Positions 36,236-48,160 of a stretch of DNA of 64,000 bases are shown here, piece after piece. The notes below the pieces were generated by a model that did no database searches, was not told the origin of the DNA, and saw only the letters and a list, made by a program, of their open reading frames with translations. Position 1 is the stretch's first letter; each line of letters opens with the position of its first letter. Source of the DNA: Sipunculus nudus (taxonomy: Eukaryota; Annelida; Sipuncula; Golfingiida; Sipunculidae); NCBI GenBank assembly GCA_026874595.1, contig CM049315.1, positions 62,369,389 through 62,433,388 of the forward strand, in the 5' to 3' direction. The position numbers were made by a program, and so were the translations under genes.

Positions 36236-36608
36236 TGAAAGGTCACTTCTATCTCTTCAATATGATAATATAGAAAACTGAATAATTTTTTTGTAAGGTT
36301 ATTTCGAATTGGATGTTATTGTTATGTTTCACTGAACAAGCATTCTCTATATATCAGAAACACATGATTTACCTTCAGTGTATTGAATATTAAATGGAAT
36401 TTGGATAGGTATCTAATGAATAATACAAAAAGATACACCCCTGTTTGAGTTTGTCAAAATTGTTTTGTTTTTGATTTTCAGACCTGGTCAGACAGACAGG
36501 TACAAAGATATACCCTGAAAAACCGCTTCCCGTTTTAGGGTCAAACATGTCCATCTTATTCATAGTAAGATCTTAAAATGTCACAGATCCTTAAATGCGA
36601 GGAAAAGC

Positions 36609-36669
<61 letters not shown>

Positions 36670-36670
<1 letters not shown>

Positions 36671-38330
36671 TATCTCCCTCTGTATTATTTTCTAATATTT
36701 CAGGTACTACAATCTGAGAACGTAATTTTTCTTGATGTTTAGCGAGTACAGACCTCTCATTACCTCCTTGTGGAATTGTTCAGGATTCAGATGGTGATCC
36801 GGAACACCCCATAATTCAATCAATTACTGATTGTTTAATTGCCGATCTATCCTAAAAATTCCATCAGAATCCGTTAGTACATTTATGAATAATGTTGCCA
36901 ACAGAAACGAACAGACAAACAAAGACACAAACAAAAAATCAAAATGAGTTAAAAACATTAACCCTCGTGGTTGAGGTCACAATTGTTCGTGGTTTTATGT
37001 CAAAGGTAAGATTTACGTTGGGGTTATCCGTTATTTGTTTTGCTAGATGCTTAACGTTATTATATATTCTTTTGCTTCAATCAGATTGTCATTCAAAATG
37101 TCAACTAATATTAAGTAGGTTTAAATGAAATAAATGTGTGAGATTTGAAGTAATAATATATGTGGCCAGGTCATTATAGGCGCCCCTTTACTTGACTTGA
37201 CAGTGGTTTAAATGGGAAATTTTTTTCAGAACAGCTCCTTGATGTATACAGCATATTTAAAAGCAATCCAGTACGTTTAACTGAAGACTTCTGCAGCGCA
37301 CAGCTTTCCTACATAAATTAATAATTGCAGATATTCTTTATTTCCATGTACATTATTAATCAACATGCAAGTATATGCTGCACTAATGTATACTCGCATT
37401 CACCTGAGTTTAAAATACGCGAGACAAGAGGTATCCAACCGCCTGTGTTGCAATTTTATCTCCAAAGATGGTCCAACAACAGTTCCTCCTCATCATGGCA
37501 TAAACGGCTGATTTCAAATTGCAAGGAAACCAAGGCCCGATAGGGAGTTCAAATAAATACTTGTGACAAAAAAAAGAAAGAAAAAAGTTAACCCATATTA
37601 CTTTTAACATTCGAAACCCCACCTCATTTATTGCAAACATTTAAAATTTCAATGATCAGATTTATATTAAATAAATTATGCTAAGAGGCAATATTAATGA
37701 AAATATACCTTATCATCGGTATCTCGGATGCATTATTATTTTACATTTTAATGTTACATAGCTAAAAGACATGTGAGTTATAGAGACTAATTCAAAAGAT
37801 GGCATTATAATTGTAACAAATTGGGTAATGTTACACATTTTTCATTGGTCGAGCAGAGTATGGGGGTAAAACTGCTCACAAAACAAAAATTTAACTATGC
37901 AAAAACAGACAAAATGTCCATAAATCTGTAAATAATTTGGATGCAATACCATAAGCGGGCTGTTATACTCTAATGCAGATCCATCTAGAACGAAACCTTT
38001 TTTTTCTTTTTTAAAAAAGGAATCAGTTAACTTGCATTTCTTTCTGTACTTGTAGGTTTGGATTAGAATACCTTAAATTAAATTGACTAATATAAAAGTG
38101 TGTATATCTATGTGTTATGCATAAAATAATTAGCAATATTCTATTTAATTTTTATTCCACTGAAAGTAAACCATGTGTTACGTATACATAGATAATGTTT
38201 GTCCAGTGACACACAGCTATAAAATCCAGTTCGAAGAAAGAAAAAAAAAATTGTTTCTCTTGTTCAGTTTTCTATATAATCATAGTAACAGCAAGACTCT
38301 TTCGGCATAATATTAATATTATTATCAATT
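36670..38330. other. No gene seen
   Basis: Interior of the long-inverted-repeat element between a (TA)n tract and the SINE. Only short, motif-free frames occur. Confidence 0.4.
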
Positions 38331-38339
38331 ATAAAGTAA

Positions 38340-38625
38340 AATATTGCGCTCGAGCTGCCTGGATGGGGGAATCTGATGCTGCTCTATCCGCGAGCTCCCT
38401 CAGCAACGTACAAAATGAATAAAGATAAGGGTCCAGACCGGCGTCCATATTTTGTACGGAGAAAAAGAATGATAAAGCTGGGTAGTTCTTTGAGGTGGAA
38501 GAAACCAGAAAACCTCGAGAAACCCTTGGACGGGCAAGCACAACCTATTTTCTAAACCTCGCCGGGAATCGAACCCGGGTTGCCAGCGGAGAAGGCCGAA
38601 CGTTTAACCACCTAGCTGTCCAAGT
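38340..38625 (-). mobile_element. tRNA-derived SINE
   Basis: On the minus strand an A-box-like CAGCTAGGTGG (38,608-38,618) is followed 32 bp later by a canonical B box GGTTCGATTCC (38,565-38,575). Downstream is a GGTTTCTCGAGGTTTTCTGG segment resembling the conserved central domain of many invertebrate tRNA SINEs. The 5' and 3' halves of an acceptor stem do not pair, so this is not a functional tRNA gene. Confidence 0.65.
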
Positions 38626-38639
38626 CACAATATTAACAA

Positions 38640-40135
38640 GAATGATAATTATAAAAAAATAATAATAAGAAGAAGAGGAATATGTATAATAATAAGACGA
38701 TAGTGATGATAATGATGAAGGATGAGAAGACGAATTAGATGGATAATAATAATCAGAAGAAAAGTAAGCGGAAAAAGATGACTAAATAGAAAAGTAATGA
38801 ATGAGGGAAGAAGAAGAAAGTGGAAAAGAAGTGAAAGTAGAAGAAGAGGAAGAAAAAAGGAAGATAAAGAATAAAAGGGGAGAAGACAAAGAAAAGAAGA
38901 AGAGGAAGAAGAGCAGGAATGGGAAGATAAGAAAGAAAAAAGGAAGACCAGTAAAAAAGGAAGATGAAACGGAAAGAGAGCAAGAAGACGCGGAAGGAGA
39001 AGAAGAGAAAGAAAAACAGGAACAAGAATAAAAGGAACCTGAGAAACTTACACAATTGGTATAATTTCGCAATTTAACAAAAGGATAAAAAGTGCTTATA
39101 AATATTAAGACAATATTAATGGTACCACCGCGCTCGTTCAACTAATAAAACTATTCATCATCAGTAACTGTGTAGAAGTTTCTTGTTCCGCTCTTTTAAT
39201 GGTCAACCCAACGGACGGAATGCGGACGTAGGCAGGTCGCTATAGTTAATATAACTTTCTGTGAGCTAAGTTTATAAAAAGAAGAAGAAGAAACAGTATA
39301 CGAAAAAAGCGGAATGTGAAGGAGAAGGGATTTAGAGGAAGGAGAAGAAGAAAAGTGAACAACAGAAGAGCAAAACGAAAAAAAAATGCAAAGGGAGAAT
39401 TGTAAAGAGTAAGAATGTGGACCAGAAGAAAGGCAAGCAAATAATAAAAAAGAAGGAAACAGAAGAAAAAATAAAGAGCAGAGAGAAAAGATGAGAAGAA
39501 GCAGAGTAGGAAGAAAAAAAGAGTGACAAGAAAAATAGGTAGAAGAAGAAGGGGAACAAGAAGGAGGAGGATAAGGAAAATAGGAAAGCATTGAAAAAGA
39601 GTTATACAGAAAAGAAGAAGTTACACTTGAAGAAAAGAGAGAGAACGTGCGCAATAAAGTGAGATGGGCACGACGAAGAAGAAGTAAAAGTAGAATTAGA
39701 TGAAGAGTTAGATGGAGGACAGAAGAAGGGGAAGAAAATTCAGTAAATGAGAAGAAAAGCAAGACAAAAGAAGGTGAATAAAAGGAGAAGAAATTTATAA
39801 GAAGTTAAGGAAATAGAGCAAGAAGGAAAGCGAATAGAAGGAGTAAAAGAGCAAGACGAAAATGAGCAAAACATGAAGAAAAAGAAGAATGAGAAAAGAG
39901 AAAAAGAGGCATGCGGATTATACGCAGAAATGTAAAGAGAAGAGCAAAGGACGAAGAAGTAAAATATGAGAAGATGAAAAGTTTAAGGATGAGAGCAAGG
40001 GGAAGGAGCGATGAACATGAAAAAGACGATGAGCAAACAGAAGAGAAAAAAGGAAAGAAGAAGAGTGAGAAGAAAAAGAAAAAAAAGCGAGAGGACAAGG
40101 AAGAAGCAGAGTAAGAATGGGAAGAAGAAGAAAAG
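38640..40135 (+). repeat. Polypurine tract (right arm)
   Basis: About 1.4 kb of GAAGAA/GGAAGA-rich sequence, the inverted counterpart of 29,850-30,775. Frames up to 188 residues on the minus strand and Lys/Glu-rich frames on the plus strand are compositional and not believed. Confidence 0.8.
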
Positions 40136-41134
40136 TCTTTGAACAATCTTTCCTTTTGTGAAACGGGACCAGTCTATTCAGATCGAATTATTATTATTCG
40201 TATGCATGCAGGGTTTGACAGCAATTGTATGTGCAAGGTGTTCTGGTACGACATGAAGTTTTTTTTTCCAATTTTCATCGATTTTAAGATGTAATAAATA
40301 TGTAATAAATTAACCATCTGAGACATTAAATAATTTTAAATGATGGTTATTCAACTGTTTGCGTAGACAGCTGACAATTAAGAGCAAAATGCCCGGTTGG
40401 TTTGGAAGTAAGCATGGATTTTTTTGCTCGTCTCAATTTTTTCACGATTACCATACACGATGGCTCTAGTTTCACGACTTGGAGCTAGCTTGAATCGTGA
40501 TTTCACGTAACATGACAGCAGCACTAACCGTGAACAAGTTATTTACCTCGCAAATAGACCCTGAGCCTGCACAAACCGTGATTTCACTAAACGTTACCGG
40601 TGGCCGAAACGTGAATTCGTTTTCCTAAAATATTTTTTTCACGTTGTGTGTTCAACGGTTTGGGGATAGCCTTTCACGTTTAGAGGCATTTTTTTTCACG
40701 TTTTGTAGAAAATCAAATATGCGACTTTGACATATTAAACGGTTTTGGAGATTTTTCACGATTAGTGCAGATTCACGTTTTGAGGCCTAACAGCGTTCCC
40801 AGCCAGCGCTGGTCAAACCGCTCCCTGAGGTGCTAACAGCCAATCAGAACCCTTGCCCGCTACAAGTCAAAGGTCCAAGCGTGTCTGAAGCGGGTTCAGT
40901 GCAGGTACCGTGCGGTTTCAGGCTGTCCGGCTGACCTCAGACCCGGCTGACGAAACACATTAAACTTAAAACCGTAAAGCTTAAAAGAACCCGAATAATA
41001 TCAAACTGTTAATCGCAACAAAAACCGTTAACTCGCTACACTACCAAACAAATGAAATCCCCCCCCCCCCAAAAAAAAAACACACAGTTCATTCTCACTA
41101 TCCCATTCAAACGCATAAAAGTGTTTGTATTTTA

Positions 41135-42110
41135 TATCTTATTACAATAGTGAACGTTATTACAATAGTGACCGGGTCGTGCAACCTCTATTGTAATAAC
41201 GGACACTATCGAAATAAAGACTGGTGGCCACTTTTATCTCACCACTTAAAAAAATAATTTCCCTCATTGTTCATCTGGAAATGCCACCATTGTTTTATAT
41301 TTGTGTTAAAGTGTAATATGTTGCGGAATTATAGTATTCCAAACGTTGTAATCAACTCTTACGTGATTAATTATACCTATAACGAAATTTATTACAATAG
41401 TTAACGTTATTACAATAGTGACCAGGTCGTGCAACCTCTATTGTCATAACGGTCACTATTGTTATAAAACCAGTGGCCACTTTTATCTCACCACTGAAGA
41501 AATAATTTCCCTCATCGTTCACCTTGAAATGCCATTACTGTTTTATATTTGTGTTAAAGTGTAAAATGCTAGGGAATTATAGTATTACAAACATTGTAAT
41601 CCACTCTCACGTCATTAATTATGCATATAACAAAATTTATTACAATATATAGTGAACGTTATTACAATAGTGACCGGGTCATGCAACCACTATTGTAATA
41701 ATGGTCACTATCGTAATAAAAACTAGTAGGTAACTTTTATCTTATCTTTCATCTTGAAATACTAGTGTTTTTATATATTTGTGTTAAAGTGTAAAATTCT
41801 GGGAAATTTTAAGGGAATTAAAAAAATTATAATCCATCCTTACGTGATTAATTATACCAAAAACGAAATTACAATGGTGTAAGTTATTACAATAGTAATC
41901 GGGCTTGCAGCTATCATAGTAATAAATGTGACTTATGTCACATCTTTCATTTTAAAATGCATAATACGTTAATATTTTTTGTGTTCAAGAGTAAAAGGTA
42001 AGGGACCTATATTATTCAGAATACATTTCCAATTCTCTCATACATATTTATTTATGCCTCAAACAACATTTATTACAACAGTAACGGTTATTGCAATATT
42101 GAAGGCAAAT
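41135..42110 (+). repeat. ~250-bp tandem array with TTATTACAATAG words
   Basis: At least three units start near 41,145, 41,390 and 41,635, each with AACGTTATTACAATAGTGACC, GTGCAACC(T/A)CTATTG, a GTGGCCACTTTTATCTCACC segment and TTGTGTTAAAGTGTAAxATG. A fourth, more diverged unit runs from about 41,870. The words are the same as in the TIRs at 19,188 and the cluster at 28,248. Later units are less conserved. Confidence 0.75.
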
Positions 42111-42444
42111 AGTTCGTTCGTCCCATCTTTAATGTTAAAATTGGAGTTTTTTATAACTTTGTGGTGTGGGATTTTTATTTTTCTTACCACGATGAGCCAA
42201 CTTTATCTTACTATCTATATCAGTAAAAATGCAACACTGGAATAATGCAGTGTTATCGTATCCTCATTATTCATTAGAATCTAGTGGTTAAAAAATTTCA
42301 CACTAAATGGAAAGTACTATCGTTGTATATATATATATATGAGTTTATTTATTATAGTGTCATGTACAATAATACATGAAAAATATAATAAATGTCTGCT
42401 TATAGTACCCAACCCTCGCAGGGGTTTATATGACACTCAATTCT

Positions 42445-42890
42445 CTAGTCGATAATGGTGGTACAGGCGTACAAACAGTTCTTTCTTATCTCCCATGCTT
42501 TGGCTACAAAGTCACTGATTTCTTTAACACAGTTTTGAAGCAGGTATATAAATTGACTTTTAGGAGATAATCCTAACAACTCAGTTTCACTGTTATGAAT
42601 AGATTTGTAAAGTTTCTCTCTTATTTCCTCATATTTTGGACATGAGCATATGAAATGGATTTCATCTTCAATTGAATTGTCCTCACACATGGTGCATATT
42701 CTTTCCTCGGGTTTTAATTTTCTAAATTTACCTGTGATTGCGTCTCGAATATTTTTAAACCTCCCAACTTCAATTTCTAACGGTAAGATTCCACATCTAA
42801 GCTGTGCCATTAAGGATCTCTTTTCTCGCGTTAAATAACGAGTGACATAAGGTTCAGTAGAGAATGAAGGTTTTAGTAATGCGTATGTTC
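42445..42890 (-). pseudogene. LINE ORF C-terminal domain, frameshifted
   Basis: Continuation of the LINE reverse transcriptase in another frame. It reads LRCGILPLEIEVGRF and then a zinc-knuckle-like ICTMC...HFICSC arrangement, as at the C-terminus of many LINE proteins. It overlaps the end of the main frame, which places the shift between about 42,860 and 42,900. It ends with a TAA/TAG-type stop just before 42,445. Confidence 0.8.
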
Positions 42891-45800
42891 TTAGTTTTGG
42901 CTTTAATTTTTATTTCTTCTAGCCACTTAGATTCGTAGAATTCTCGTAATTTTTTGCCAACATTTTCAATAGGACATACTAACCCCTGAGCAACAATATG
43001 CGATACATTCGCAATATCTAGAATTTCTTCTACTTTAGCTGACCAGTTGTTATATCTTAACTCCCGGTCCCAGTTGAAAATTTGTTTTACAAGCCTTCCT
43101 TCGTCCATTAATATGAGCTTATTCCAAAATTTAAGTATTTTCATCTGGCGCCTTTCTAAACTGGGGATCCACCCCATATCCCCAGTTAAACCTAGGATGG
43201 GACATAATTTATGAACTCCTAGAAAATACCTTATAGCCTTGTTCTGAACTTTATCAACGGTCGGGGATTTACAGTGACCCCATACCTCACAAGCATAATC
43301 AAGCACTGGTACTACGGCACTGTGATAAAGTTTAGTATAAGAATGATAAGAAACATTTTTGAAGTATTTAAATTTTGAAATTATATTCCCAAGTGCTCTT
43401 GAACCAGCGTCTGATAAAACATCACTTCCGGTTTTATAATCCATATGCTCCGAAAGATAAAATCCTAAATATTTATACTCCTTGACAATTTTTAAATTAA
43501 ACTCGTTTAAATTAAATTTGGACGGAGTAAGCGATTTTTTACGATCACGGAAATGGATAACATTACTTTTAATCGGATTCGGATGTAGCTGCCATAACTT
43601 ACACCACGAGTCTAAGTACGAGAGCATACATTGTAGGGCACTAGCAGTCGGTGCCACTAGAGCGATGTCATCAGCGTACAGTAATATACTAATTTTAGTA
43701 AAGCCACAAGTAATCCCCATGTTGAGCGAATTGATAACTCGTACCAACTCATTCAGATAAATATTAAATATTGTAGGTGATAGGGGATCACTCTGGCGTA
43801 CACCAGAACAGACCGTAAATTCATCAGTGAGCAGATCCGGATTAATTCTTACCTGTGCTTTGTTATTCTCATACATAGACTTCAATGCATAATATAGTTT
43901 ACCATCAATATTTAACTCTAGCAACCGGTAAAGGAGAAGGTCTCTATTTATTTTGTCAAAGGCCTTTTCCATGTCGATTAGGGCTACAAATACCTCTTTG
44001 CCCATATTAATGTAATTGGTCACAATACTTGTAAGATTAAAAATATGTTCAACACATGACCGACCCCTTCGAAACCCATTTTGCTCTTCAGCTATTAATC
44101 CCAAAGAATCACAATACGAGGATATTCGCCTTTCAATTAATGCGCTGTAAACTTTCCCTACACAAGATAACAATGAAATACCTCTGTAACTCAGAGGCTC
44201 ATGAGGATCCTTCCCTTTTTTCAAGCTAGGGGCAATAAGTGATTTATTCCAGCAGGTAGGCACCGTACCTTTGTTAAAGCAAAGAGTAAATAGTCTATAC
44301 ATCATTAACATGACAGTGTGACTTCTTAGAACCTCGTTTGGTATAAAATCAATTCCAACACTTTTCCTATTTTTTAGGTGCTTAACGATGGATTCTATTT
44401 CATGAAAAGAAATCTCACAGTTTAGCATAATATTACTTTCATAGTGAGGGAGCTTCATTTTATTTTCTTCGCTTAAAATAATATATTTTATGTTTTCATG
44501 AAACCGTTTATCCAAATCCGATACCTCTGTCTGTTGGTATAATTTTAAGAATTCTTTTCCCCAATAGTTCCTTACAGTCGTCAAATCATACAATAAAACA
44601 CCATTATTTCTGACCGACAGTGGTATCCTTGACCTTTTTTGGGAACCCAAACGATTGACCAATCGCCAAAATTGTTTTTGATTTGTTTTTGCCACATTCT
44701 CAGTATCAGCCAACTTTTTTCTGCGGTAAATTCTTTCTTTACACCTTAACATTTTATCGAAACAACGCCTGGCCCGAGTAAATTCTTGTCTTAGTACAAT
44801 ATTATGTAACCCTTTCCTTACATGATTCTTCAAATTATGTTCTTTGTTCCGCATATTAATCCAGGCCTCTTCCAGTTTATCGTCCCAATACGACTTTATA
44901 CTTATTTTTCGTTTACTGGGCCTGCACATGTTCCGTGCCCTATTCTGTTTGGAGGGCAATCGGTCGTGTATTTCTTCATATATGATGCTACAAAATTGTC
45001 TGTAACACAGGTCTATTTCAACATTTTCATAAGGGCCACGATTATTTTCAAAGAAAGCCTGAGCTTTGTTGACAAAAAGTTCATTATTTAAAATACTTTT
45101 TGGGATGTCGTTGAAATTGATACATTTTTTTAAAGTAGGAAGAGGGCAGTTCGGTGCCTCAGGCTGCATTAAACGATACATTTTCGTGCTAGTGTCAGAA
45201 GAAACAATAAAATCAGTGTTGTGTGTTAATCTGACTGAAACAATGAGAATCGCATGATCTGGTACTTTACAATGTCCCTCGATCATACTTTGCAGTTTAA
45301 ACTCATCAATGACGTCAATACCATGACGTATCCTGAAACCAGTACATTTTTCGAGGGTATCATGACCAGTTATTATAAAATCAACGACTGATTTTCCCCT
45401 ACCGGTGACTGAGGTGAAATCATTCATGTGTCTGTCTATTCTACCATTAAGTACACAAAGCATATTTTCTTTAAGGAATTCAATCAGGCTTTCACCATGA
45501 AGATTACGAGTTTCATCTAAAATTTCTCTGGGTTCTAAATTTTCTATCTCAGGAATAGTGTCTTGTAGTTTACCTAAACGAGCATTAAAATCACCAAGTA
45601 TAAAGACATGGTCAACATCAGAACAAGAGTAAACTGCCTGTGTCAAATGAGCGAAAAAAGAATCACTATCCCTGCCCCACGGTGACTGTTCAGGTGGAAG
45701 ATAACAAACATAAACAACAATATGACAGTCTGTGAATCTATGTACTAACTGTATCCCTAATATACCGTCTTTGGTCCTGTCAACAATCTGAATATTAAAT

Positions 45801-46078
45801 GTTACATGTAGATCTCGTCGAACAAATATACCAACCCCACCTGACCCTTTTTTCGCGTTTACATGGAGCATATTTCGATTGTGGCCATACCAAACATAAT
45901 TATCAAGCTCAATAGTATCGTTATTTTTTAAATGAGTTTCACAAATACATATAATGTCAATGTTTAATTTCAGCAGAATTTTGCTCCTTAATTTTGCATT
46001 GTTCGTAGTCCATCCGTTCACATTCCAAACACACAAAGCGAGCAAATCGGCCTGGTCACACGAGAGTTGGGTATTCCC
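42854..46078 (-). pseudogene. LINE endonuclease-reverse transcriptase
   Basis: A ~1,070-residue open frame encoding the enzyme that nicks target DNA and copies the element RNA. The N-terminal third is an AP-type endonuclease: CICETHL, GSGGVGIFVRRDL, ILGDFNARLG (about residue 150) and SVVDFIITGHD. The RT follows: GISLLSCVGKVYSALIERR, NGFRRGRSCVEH, VALIDMEKAFDKIN, DPLSPTIFNIYLNEL, and the catalytic YADD in LLYADDIALVAPT (about residue 790), then YKYLGFYLS. There is no ATG before the endonuclease; the frame is contiguous with the upstream Pro-rich frame across a TAG. The C-terminus is lost by a frameshift near 42,890 and continues at 42,445-42,810. Confidence 0.92.
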
Positions 46079-46503
46079 CTAATGGGTGTGTACAGGGATC
46101 GTGGCACAGCTGGGCACAAACACCTGAGGGGTAGTTGCCGCTTGGAGGTTTGTCGGTGCAGGGGTGGTCAGGTGGGATCCACTGACCAGCGGAGGGCCCT
46201 GGGCTATTGTAAGTCCGGTAGTTACTAAGGTATGCGGTGGCGGTAACGAAGGGATATTGACTCCGGCAGGGTGAGTGTGCATCACGGCACTCTGATCCGA
46301 GGGCGCGAATGCTTTCATACTGGGCATCCCTTGAGAGCCAGCTGTAGACATCTGGCCTTGCGACCGTACTGGGGCTCTTTGTAATATTTGCTTGTCTATT
46401 GTTGTGTGATAATCATCTGTTCCCCGATAGTGTGAACTACTAGTGTGAACCAGCTTACCGTTGCCGGTTATTCTGTACTGAATCGTTGTAAGTGAAATGC
46501 AAT
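46079..46503 (-). pseudogene. LINE upstream Pro/Thr-rich segment
   Basis: Open frame in the same phase as the endonuclease-RT and separated from it by the single TAG at 46,079-46,081. It is open upstream of its first ATG (46,349-46,351) to a stop near 46,505. It is rich in Pro, Thr and Ala with motifs SSHYRGTDDYH and PSMKAFAPSDQSA. It has no recognisable domain. It may be the N-terminal part of the same protein or the end of an ORF1. Confidence 0.55.
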
Positions 46504-46693
46504 TCTAACAGGTAATTAAATGTTTGACTAAAAATGTCCAGAGAACTTACTTACACGGCTATAGTGAATGTGTGAAATTTATGTCCTTCGCTTTCGCCTT
46601 CAATTCCGGGATGATTTGAAGTCTGTGAAAAATACAAATAGTTCTAACCAAGCTCAAAAGATGGCAGTACCTGGCAGTTACTGCAAAAATTCA

Positions 46694-46915
46694 AAGTATT
46701 TTATATCCACCGCTAGCGACACCTGTTGATGATGAGTGAAACTAAACGTGCTGATTCACCATATAAAAATGAAATATCATTTTGTATTATTATCTTGTGA
46801 GACAGACACTGCAAAACCAATCCCAATCAAGATTAGCATGAGAGCAATCACTGACCCAAGTTTGAATGTAATCGGATAAAATTCCTTAAAGTAATCGCAT
46901 GGAAACGAAAATATG
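46694..46915 (-). repeat. Dispersed repeat, copy 2
   Basis: Inverted copy of 139-403, recognisable by CCGCTAGCGACAC, AGTGAAACTAAACGTGCTGA, GAAATATCAT and CCAATCCCAATCAAGATTAG. It lies just upstream of the LINE's 5' side. Confidence 0.65.
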
Positions 46916-48150
46916 AGAAATGCTCATTATGTTGTAATACATTGATATTTAATGTAAATATATTTGAACTAATTTTGAAATATTTAATGGAATCAGGAAA
47001 TAAACGAAGAAACCAGCCAAACCTAATGGACTGAGGAGACTCATTAGATTTACCTGGTATGGGGAGACGCTGGAGGAAAATTATACCCTTATAAGACATA
47101 CAATATATAAATCTATCTCTGGGAAATTTCCTTGTCAGTTCCTGAAGTTAATGAGAACAGTTTTTATGAGACCTGAAAATAAGATTCATAAGAGGACTGA
47201 ATCCACTGCGACATGAAAGAGAAAGAAATATTTCTTTGGCTAAGAAAATAGCTTAAGCAAGCGTAGCAGTCAAAAAGTCAAAGAAGAATATACAAGGGAA
47301 AAGTTGATCTGCCTTTTTTGTGGATATAGCTGGAAAAAAAGTTGTGAACACCTACATGAAATTTGAGATGGGTCAATGTCACCCACCAAGATACTCTGTG
47401 ACCTTGAAAAATGCGTCAAGGTTCGAACTTAACTTAGCCATTGATAAGGTACATCAAAGCTGCAAATTTGGTGACTGTACCTCAAAATGTTTTTAATTTA
47501 GTGTTTTAACATCATTTTAGCATTATCACCACTGTGGTCTTGAGAAATGGTCATCCATGTCACGGTCATCCATGCCTTAGCCCTTGATAAGATGCACCAA
47601 TGCTGCAAGTTTGGTGGGTATAAATCACGATTTTGCGTTAACATCACACCTGTGACGGACGGCAGACAAACGGACGGAAAGACAGCACGACGCTCACCAT
47701 TTCTATGTCCGACGTTCAGCGTCCCACGTTCGGTACTACCCGTAATCCCGGGATTTCACTTTGTCCAATCTTAAATTCCTGTGACTGGTATATAATTTTC
47801 TAAAATAAAAAGCGACATTTGTTTACATCACGTTATACCATCCTTTTTATTTGGGAACAGGAGACTCGCTGGTGTGGCACTGATGTCAGTTCAACTGCAG
47901 ATAAATTGAGCTACATCCTTAAGATGAAATATCCATGTTTGCCAGGAGACATCCCAGAAAACTTTAGCCCAATAACTTATTAGAGGAATGAGGTGTCTGT
48001 GAAACATATACGCATTGCACATGCAGTAATTAATATATAATTATTGATAACTCTACACAGCATATATATTTAAATTGTTATGGGACTTACGGTTCAGTAT
48101 GGCCGATCGTTAACACGCACACGGCTCGAGCTTGCACCAACACGGAACTT
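46916..48150. repeat. Diverged repeat DNA; no gene seen
   Basis: Contains GGTCATCCATGTCACGGTCATCC and ACAAACGGACGGAAAGACAG-like words (47,540-47,690) of the style common to the other GGTCA/GTCCG repeats here. The 47,541-47,770 frame crosses them and is not credible as a gene. Confidence 0.5.
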
Positions 48151-48160
48151 TGTTTGAGAA

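Larger units (their letters stand above)
29111..40792. mobile_element. 11.7-kb long-inverted-repeat element with GCGTT target duplication
   Basis: The tips are TGTTAGGCCTCC at 29,111 and, inverted, GAGGCCTAACA ending at 40,792; GCGTT flanks both sides (29,106-29,110 and 40,793-40,797). Arms match in order: CGTGAATCTGCACTAAACGTG, AATATGTCAAAGTCGCATAT, a GCTGCTGTCACG block, ATTTATGACATAATAAA, CCCTGCATGC, then GGTCTGACTGGTCCC (29,111-29,870 against 40,130-40,792). Further in lie ~0.9-1.3 kb polypyrimidine (left) and polypurine (right) tracts. No transposase is visible. Another TIR element sits inside it. TGT...ACA tips with short duplications would fit Ginger-type or other integrase-related DNA transposons, but this is a guess. 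Confidence 0.7.
42335..46510 (-). mobile_element. LINE (APE-type non-LTR retrotransposon), nearly complete
   Basis: Boundaries are inferred: the 3' end is near a short (AT)n tail at 42,325-42,340 on the minus strand, and the open frame can be followed up to a stop near 46,505. It contains an upstream Pro/Thr-rich segment, endonuclease, reverse transcriptase and a C-terminal zinc motif, in order. One in-frame TAG (46,079-46,081) and one frameshift (about 42,890) are the only clear breaks, so insertion is fairly recent. I cannot assign the clade; CR1/L2- or Jockey-like are candidates. Confidence 0.8.

Noticed and set aside
38753-40146. Frames up to 188 residues on the minus strand and Lys/Glu-rich frames on the plus strand
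   Set aside because: They lie in a homopurine/homopyrimidine tract; composition explains their openness, and there is no family motif.
43482-45257. Plus-strand frames of 60-90 residues within the LINE
   Set aside because: Antisense shadows of the minus-strand reverse transcriptase frame.
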